From contig CANIZU010000089.1 in NCBI GenBank assembly GCA_947472115.1, positions 1 through 7,253 of the forward strand: a stretch of DNA of 7,253 nt, read 5' to 3'. Position numbers and translations under genes: made by a program. Below are positions 5,090-7,253 of this stretch, in pieces. Within the stretch, counting starts at the first letter, position 1. Each line of letters starts with the position of its first letter. Source of the DNA: Flavobacteriales bacterium. GTDB taxonomy: Bacteria; Bacteroidota; Bacteroidia; NS11-12g; UBA955. The notes below the pieces were generated by a model that had not been told where the DNA came from, ran no database searches, and was given only the letters and a program-made list of their open reading frames with translations.

Positions 5090-5591
5090 GCTGTTATTGG
5101 CAGGGACTATAATTTCTTGTAATCCCAACAAAGATAATATCTCCGGTGTTCCCAAACTGATATTCAAGGGCATTTATAAGTTCAATAGCGGATATGGGTA
5201 TGATAGTTTTGTGGAAATCGATTTAGGATATGAGGATAGCGATGGGGATTTGGGACTTGACGATGCCGATACGATGCCTCCGTTTGGCTTTAAGCAAAAG
5301 GAATTCTATAATTTGAAAGTGTACTATCAGCAAAAAATTGGGATGAATTGGGTGAATCCTATGAATCCCTTGCTTGGTCCGTTGGATACATTGGTTCTAC
5401 ATGAAAGGATTCGCAATATCACACCCACAGGGCATAGCAAAGCCGTGAATGGGAATTTGATATTGAATGTCCCTGCTCGTCCATATCAGTATCGGGGCGA
5501 TACGGTGCGATTTACAATACAGTTCACAGATCGTGCATTACACAAAAGTAATATTATCGTAACGCCTTCAATTTTATTAGAGCATCCATAA
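5049..5591 (+). CDS. Small lipoprotein of unknown function
   Basis: I do not recognise a named family. From ATG 5049 the product has 180 residues. It begins with a lipoprotein signal peptide: a lysine at position 4, a hydrophobic stretch (about 5-22) and a lipobox T-I-I-S-C, with the lipidated Cys at 24. The mature part is about 157 residues and looks like a beta-rich extracytoplasmic domain. It includes an acidic E-D-S-D-G-D-L-G-L motif (about residues 61-69), which resembles a calcium-binding loop and is common in Bacteroidota surface lipoproteins. A late segment (R-F-T-I-Q-F-T-D-R-A-L-H-K-S-N) suggests a closing beta-sandwich strand. TTG 5037 is a possible earlier start but lies within the -7 element, so ATG 5049 is preferred; ATG 5079 would remove the charged n-region. 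The first 41 bases overlap the divergent acyltransferase start. Probably anchored in the outer membrane or periplasm. Confidence 0.8.
   Translation: MWNKVSIFSMGSVMLLLAGTIISCNPNKDNISGVPKLIFKGIYKFNSGYGYDSFVEIDLGYEDSDGDLGLDDADTMPPFGFKQKEFYNLKVYYQQKIGMNWVNPMNPLLGPLDTLVLHERIRNITPTGHSKAVNGNLILNVPARPYQYRGDTVRFTIQFTDRALHKSNIIVTPSILLEHP
5129..5136 (-). promoter_or_regulatory. Possible -7 promoter element of the acyltransferase gene
   Basis: Read on the minus strand, 5136 to 5129 is TATCTTTG, an exact TAnnTTTG match, 39 bases before the minus-strand ATG at 5089. A TTTG (minus strand, 5156-5153) lies 16 bases further upstream, somewhat close for a -33 element. The motif sits inside the lipoprotein gene, and chance matches occur at this length. 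Confidence 0.35.
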
Positions 5592-5652
5592 ATCGAGGAA
5601 AAATCTATATTTTCGTGGACTGATGACTTTTGGCATGCGGTTTGACAAATCA

Positions 5653-6321
5653 ATGAAAATGAAAAAACAATTCCTTTTGATTAGCTTGATGATGATTTTG
5701 GGTGTTATGAACGCTCAAAAGAGTCAGGTGATTGGATTCGTGGATTCAGATGTGATTTTAGCTAAGTTGCCAGAATATAGAGCAGCACAGAAGGATTTGG
5801 ATGATTTGGCTGCCAAATATCAAGGAGAGGCGCAGTCGATGCAATCGGCTTTGGAGCAGATGTATCGGGATTTTACGGCGGAAGAGATATTGTTAACCAA
5901 TGAGAAGCGTCGTCAGAAAAAAGAAGCCATCGAACAAAAAGAATCTGAATTAATTAAATTTAGAGAAACAAAATTTGGCCCAACAGGTGAATTGTACCAG
6001 GAGCGTGCTAGATTGGTGAAGCCTTTGCAAGACAAAGTGTACGATGCCATTCAGAACGTCGCTAAGAAAGAAGGGTATGCTTATATTTTTGATAAATCGG
6101 GTGGGGCATTAATGCTTTATGCGGATCAGAAATACGACAAAACGTTGGAGGTAATGGAAGCGTTAGGTATTCCTACAGAGGAAATGCCTGGTGCGACAAC
6201 CACGCCGGCTAAGCCGAATACACAAACTCGTCCTGGAGGGGTGAAGCCGAATGTGCCAACGCCAAGGGGAAATGTCCCTAATGGTACTTCGCCTGCTGGA
6301 AATCAGGACGACAATAATTAA
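5653..6321 (+). CDS. OmpH/Skp-family periplasmic chaperone, first copy
   Basis: Skp/OmpH proteins are periplasmic trimers that hold unfolded outer-membrane proteins on their way to the BAM complex. The product has 222 residues from ATG 5653. A signal peptide (M-K-M-K-K then a hydrophobic run) is probably cleaved after V-M-N-A. The mature N-terminus has the family strand V-I-G-F-V-D-S-D-V-I-L with L-P-E-Y-R-A-A. A long charged, helical coiled-coil section (about 45-125) follows, and then the returning L-V-K-P-L-Q-D-K-V and G-Y-A-Y-I-F-D-K-S-G segments. The last 47 residues or so (about 176-222) are rich in Pro, Gly, Asn and Thr, an unusual disordered tail. ATG 5659 is equally possible as start; the open frame back to ATG 5623 adds residues before the signal peptide and is less likely. 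A weak -7-like TATATTTT lies at 5606-5613. The second copy follows after 21 bases, likely in one transcript. Confidence 0.88.
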   Translation: MKMKKQFLLISLMMILGVMNAQKSQVIGFVDSDVILAKLPEYRAAQKDLDDLAAKYQGEAQSMQSALEQMYRDFTAEEILLTNEKRRQKKEAIEQKESELIKFRETKFGPTGELYQERARLVKPLQDKVYDAIQNVAKKEGYAYIFDKSGGALMLYADQKYDKTLEVMEALGIPTEEMPGATTTPAKPNTQTRPGGVKPNVPTPRGNVPNGTSPAGNQDDNN

Positions 6322-6342
6322 TAAAAATAAAAATTGATATAC

Positions 6343-6855
6343 ATGAAAAAAACCATTCTATTGATTGCCATGACCGTATTTGTGGCAATGGGTTCCATCG
6401 CACAAGCGCAGAAAATTGCTACCATCAATACCATGAAAGTAGTAGATACTTTGCCAATGAAAGATTCAGTAATGGCCAAATTGGCGGCCATTGAGCAAGG
6501 GTACGTACAGCGTTTGCAGGATTTGGAAGCCGAAATGCAAAGCAAAGAGAAGGAGTACCAAACCAAGCAAGCGTTAAAAGCATCGCCAGCGCAGTTGGAG
6601 TTGATTCAAAAGAGCTTTCAACGTTTACAGCAGGAAGCCCAAGAAACTCAAGAAGCGTACAAAGCAGAAATCCAGCAAGAGCAGGTTCGTTTGTATAACC
6701 CTATTTTGGAATTGGTTAAGAAAACAGCCGGAGATGTTGCCAAGGCAAAGGGCTATGCGCACGTGATTGATAATTCTCAGAACATTGTTCTTTGGAGTGG
6801 TAATCCCGCCGATGATATCACAGGTGCTGTAATTGCAGCCTTGTTGAAGAAGTAA
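6343..6855 (+). CDS. OmpH/Skp-family periplasmic chaperone, second copy
   Basis: This 170-residue protein is a tandem relative of the preceding gene. M-K-K and a hydrophobic stretch form a signal peptide, likely cut after A-Q-A. The mature protein starts with the family strand K-I-A-T-I-N-T-M-K-V-V and L-P-M-K-D-S. A Gln/Glu/Lys-rich coiled-coil section spans about residues 48-115, including L-Q-D-L-E-A-E-M-Q-S-K and L-Q-Q-E-A-Q-E-T-Q-E-A. The closing segments are Y-N-P-I-L-E-L-V-K-K and G-Y-A-H-V-I-D-N-S. It lacks the Pro/Gly tail of the first copy and has the common family length. ATG 6343 is preceded by an A-rich stretch but no Shine-Dalgarno sequence. The two copies are clearly diverged, so they may form separate or mixed trimers (inference). 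A hairpin with a T-rich tail follows 23 bases after the stop. Confidence 0.9.
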   Translation: MKKTILLIAMTVFVAMGSIAQAQKIATINTMKVVDTLPMKDSVMAKLAAIEQGYVQRLQDLEAEMQSKEKEYQTKQALKASPAQLELIQKSFQRLQQEAQETQEAYKAEIQQEQVRLYNPILELVKKTAGDVAKAKGYAHVIDNSQNIVLWSGNPADDITGAVIAALLKK

Positions 6856-6870
6856 ATCATTTTATTACAA

Positions 6871-6878
6871 TACATTTG
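6871..6878 (+). promoter_or_regulatory. Possible -7 promoter element of murI
   Basis: TACATTTG at 6871-6878 matches TAnnTTTG exactly, 34 bases before the murI ATG. The hairpin at 6879-6906 starts at the next base. No TTG stands at the ideal -33 distance; TTG at 6844-6846 is 24 bases upstream. Confidence 0.4.
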
Positions 6879-6910
6879 AAGGACTGTTGATGATTCAGCA
6901 GTCCTTTGTT
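6879..6910 (+). terminator. Probable intrinsic terminator after the ompH pair
   Basis: AAGGACTGTTG (6879-6889) pairs with CAGCAGTCCTT (6896-6906) across ATGATT. This gives an 11-bp stem with one G-T pair. The tail TGTTTT is T-rich but interrupted by a G. It ends only two or three bases before the murI ATG, so it separates the ompH genes from murI or attenuates readthrough. Confidence 0.75.
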
Positions 6911-6912
6911 TT

Positions 6913-7253
6913 ATGAAAAAGGGCAAAATAGGCATATTTGATTCGGGTTACGGTGGTCTCACTGTGATGAGAAGCATCGTTGATGTTTTGCCGGAATACG
7001 ATTATCTGTATTTGGGTGATAATGCCCGTGCCCCATACGGAAATCGCTCGTTTGATACAGTCTATCATTATACATTGGAATGTGTGAATTGGCTGTTCGA
7101 TGAAGGTTGTGATTTGGTGATTTTGGCTTGTAATACGGCTTCGGCCAAAGCATTACGTCAGATCCAGCAGGTTGATTTACCAAAGCGTAACGATCACAAG
7201 CGTGTTTTAGGTGTGATTCGTCCTACCACTGAATCCATTGGTGAGTATTCTGA
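6913..7253 (+). CDS. murI: Glutamate racemase, N-terminal part (3' end outside window)
   Basis: MurI interconverts L- and D-glutamate in the cytoplasm, supplying D-glutamate for peptidoglycan. The visible 113 residues carry the family's N-terminal half. K-I-G-I-F-D-S-G-Y-G-G-L (about 5-16) contains the conserved Asp10 and Ser11. L-G-D-N-A-R-A-P-Y-G (about 34-43) follows, and then I-L-A-C-N-T-A-S-A (about 70-78), in which Cys73 is the first of the two catalytic cysteines. The G-V-I-R-P-T segment near the end is also typical. The second cysteine would lie beyond the window. ATG 6913 is the only sensible start, being just before the K-K-G-K-I-G-I strand; no Shine-Dalgarno sequence precedes it. 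It follows the tandem ompH pair, a gene order common in Bacteroidota. Confidence 0.96.
   Translation, partial: MKKGKIGIFDSGYGGLTVMRSIVDVLPEYDYLYLGDNARAPYGNRSFDTVYHYTLECVNWLFDEGCDLVILACNTASAKALRQIQQVDLPKRNDHKRVLGVIRPTTESIGEYS

Noticed and set aside
5090..5173. Upstream extension of the acyltransferase to ATG 5173
   Set aside because: The 28 added residues do not resemble the family N-terminus, lie upstream in the divergent lipoprotein gene, and would start before the -7 motif at 5136-5129.
5623..5652. Earlier ATG 5623 for the first ompH gene
   Set aside because: It would place ten extra residues, including acidic and aromatic ones, before a complete signal peptide that begins naturally at ATG 5653 or 5659.
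1..7253. CRISPR array, insertion sequence, tRNA, phage or toxin-antitoxin genes
   Set aside because: I saw no regular direct repeats with spacers, transposase motifs, tRNA cloverleaf sequence or recognisable small toxin genes on either strand.

Overview
The window reads as ordinary, gene-dense chromosome of a member of the Bacteroidota (Bacteroidetes). The gene content supports this: a compact rpsF-rpsR-rplI operon, two tandem OmpH/Skp genes just before murI, and a LuxE/PaaK-like acyltransferase of a type common in this phylum. The transcription signals agree, with exact matches to the Bacteroidota -7 element TAnnTTTG before several genes. Most genes also lack a Shine-Dalgarno (SD) sequence. 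I cannot place it below phylum with confidence, but a strong SD before rpsR has been reported mainly for classes other than Flavobacteriia.

Layout. At 1-484 the 3' end of rnpA (RNase P protein) overlaps yidD, a membrane-insertion factor. At 485-566 lies an 82-base gap with the promoter of the ribosomal-protein operon, a small perfect hairpin and a longer inverted repeat around the -7 element. At 567-1687 come rpsF (bS6), rpsR (bS18) and rplI (bL9), followed by a textbook intrinsic terminator at 1711-1740. At 1764-4118 is a 784-residue RND/MMPL-family exporter, almost leaderless behind its -7 element. On the minus strand, 4115-5089 encodes a LuxE/PaaK-like acyl-activating enzyme whose stop interlocks with that of the exporter. 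Its 5' end overlaps that of a divergent gene for a small lipoprotein (5049-5591, plus strand). At 5653-6855 are two OmpH/Skp-like periplasmic proteins, then a terminator-like hairpin. From 6913 to the window end is the 5' part of murI (glutamate racemase).

How the genes relate. They serve several housekeeping tasks: tRNA processing and membrane protein insertion, small and large ribosomal subunits, envelope export, outer-membrane protein chaperoning and peptidoglycan precursor synthesis. They do not form one pathway. No mobile element, CRISPR array, tRNA, toxin-antitoxin or phage feature was seen.

I found no new multi-gene system. The points most worth a second look concern expression: AGGAGG-N7-ATG sites before rpsR and rplI only, near-leaderless promoters, promoters embedded in the neighbouring divergent gene, and a -7 element abutting the hairpin in front of murI. 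No stretch over 300 bases lacks a gene.
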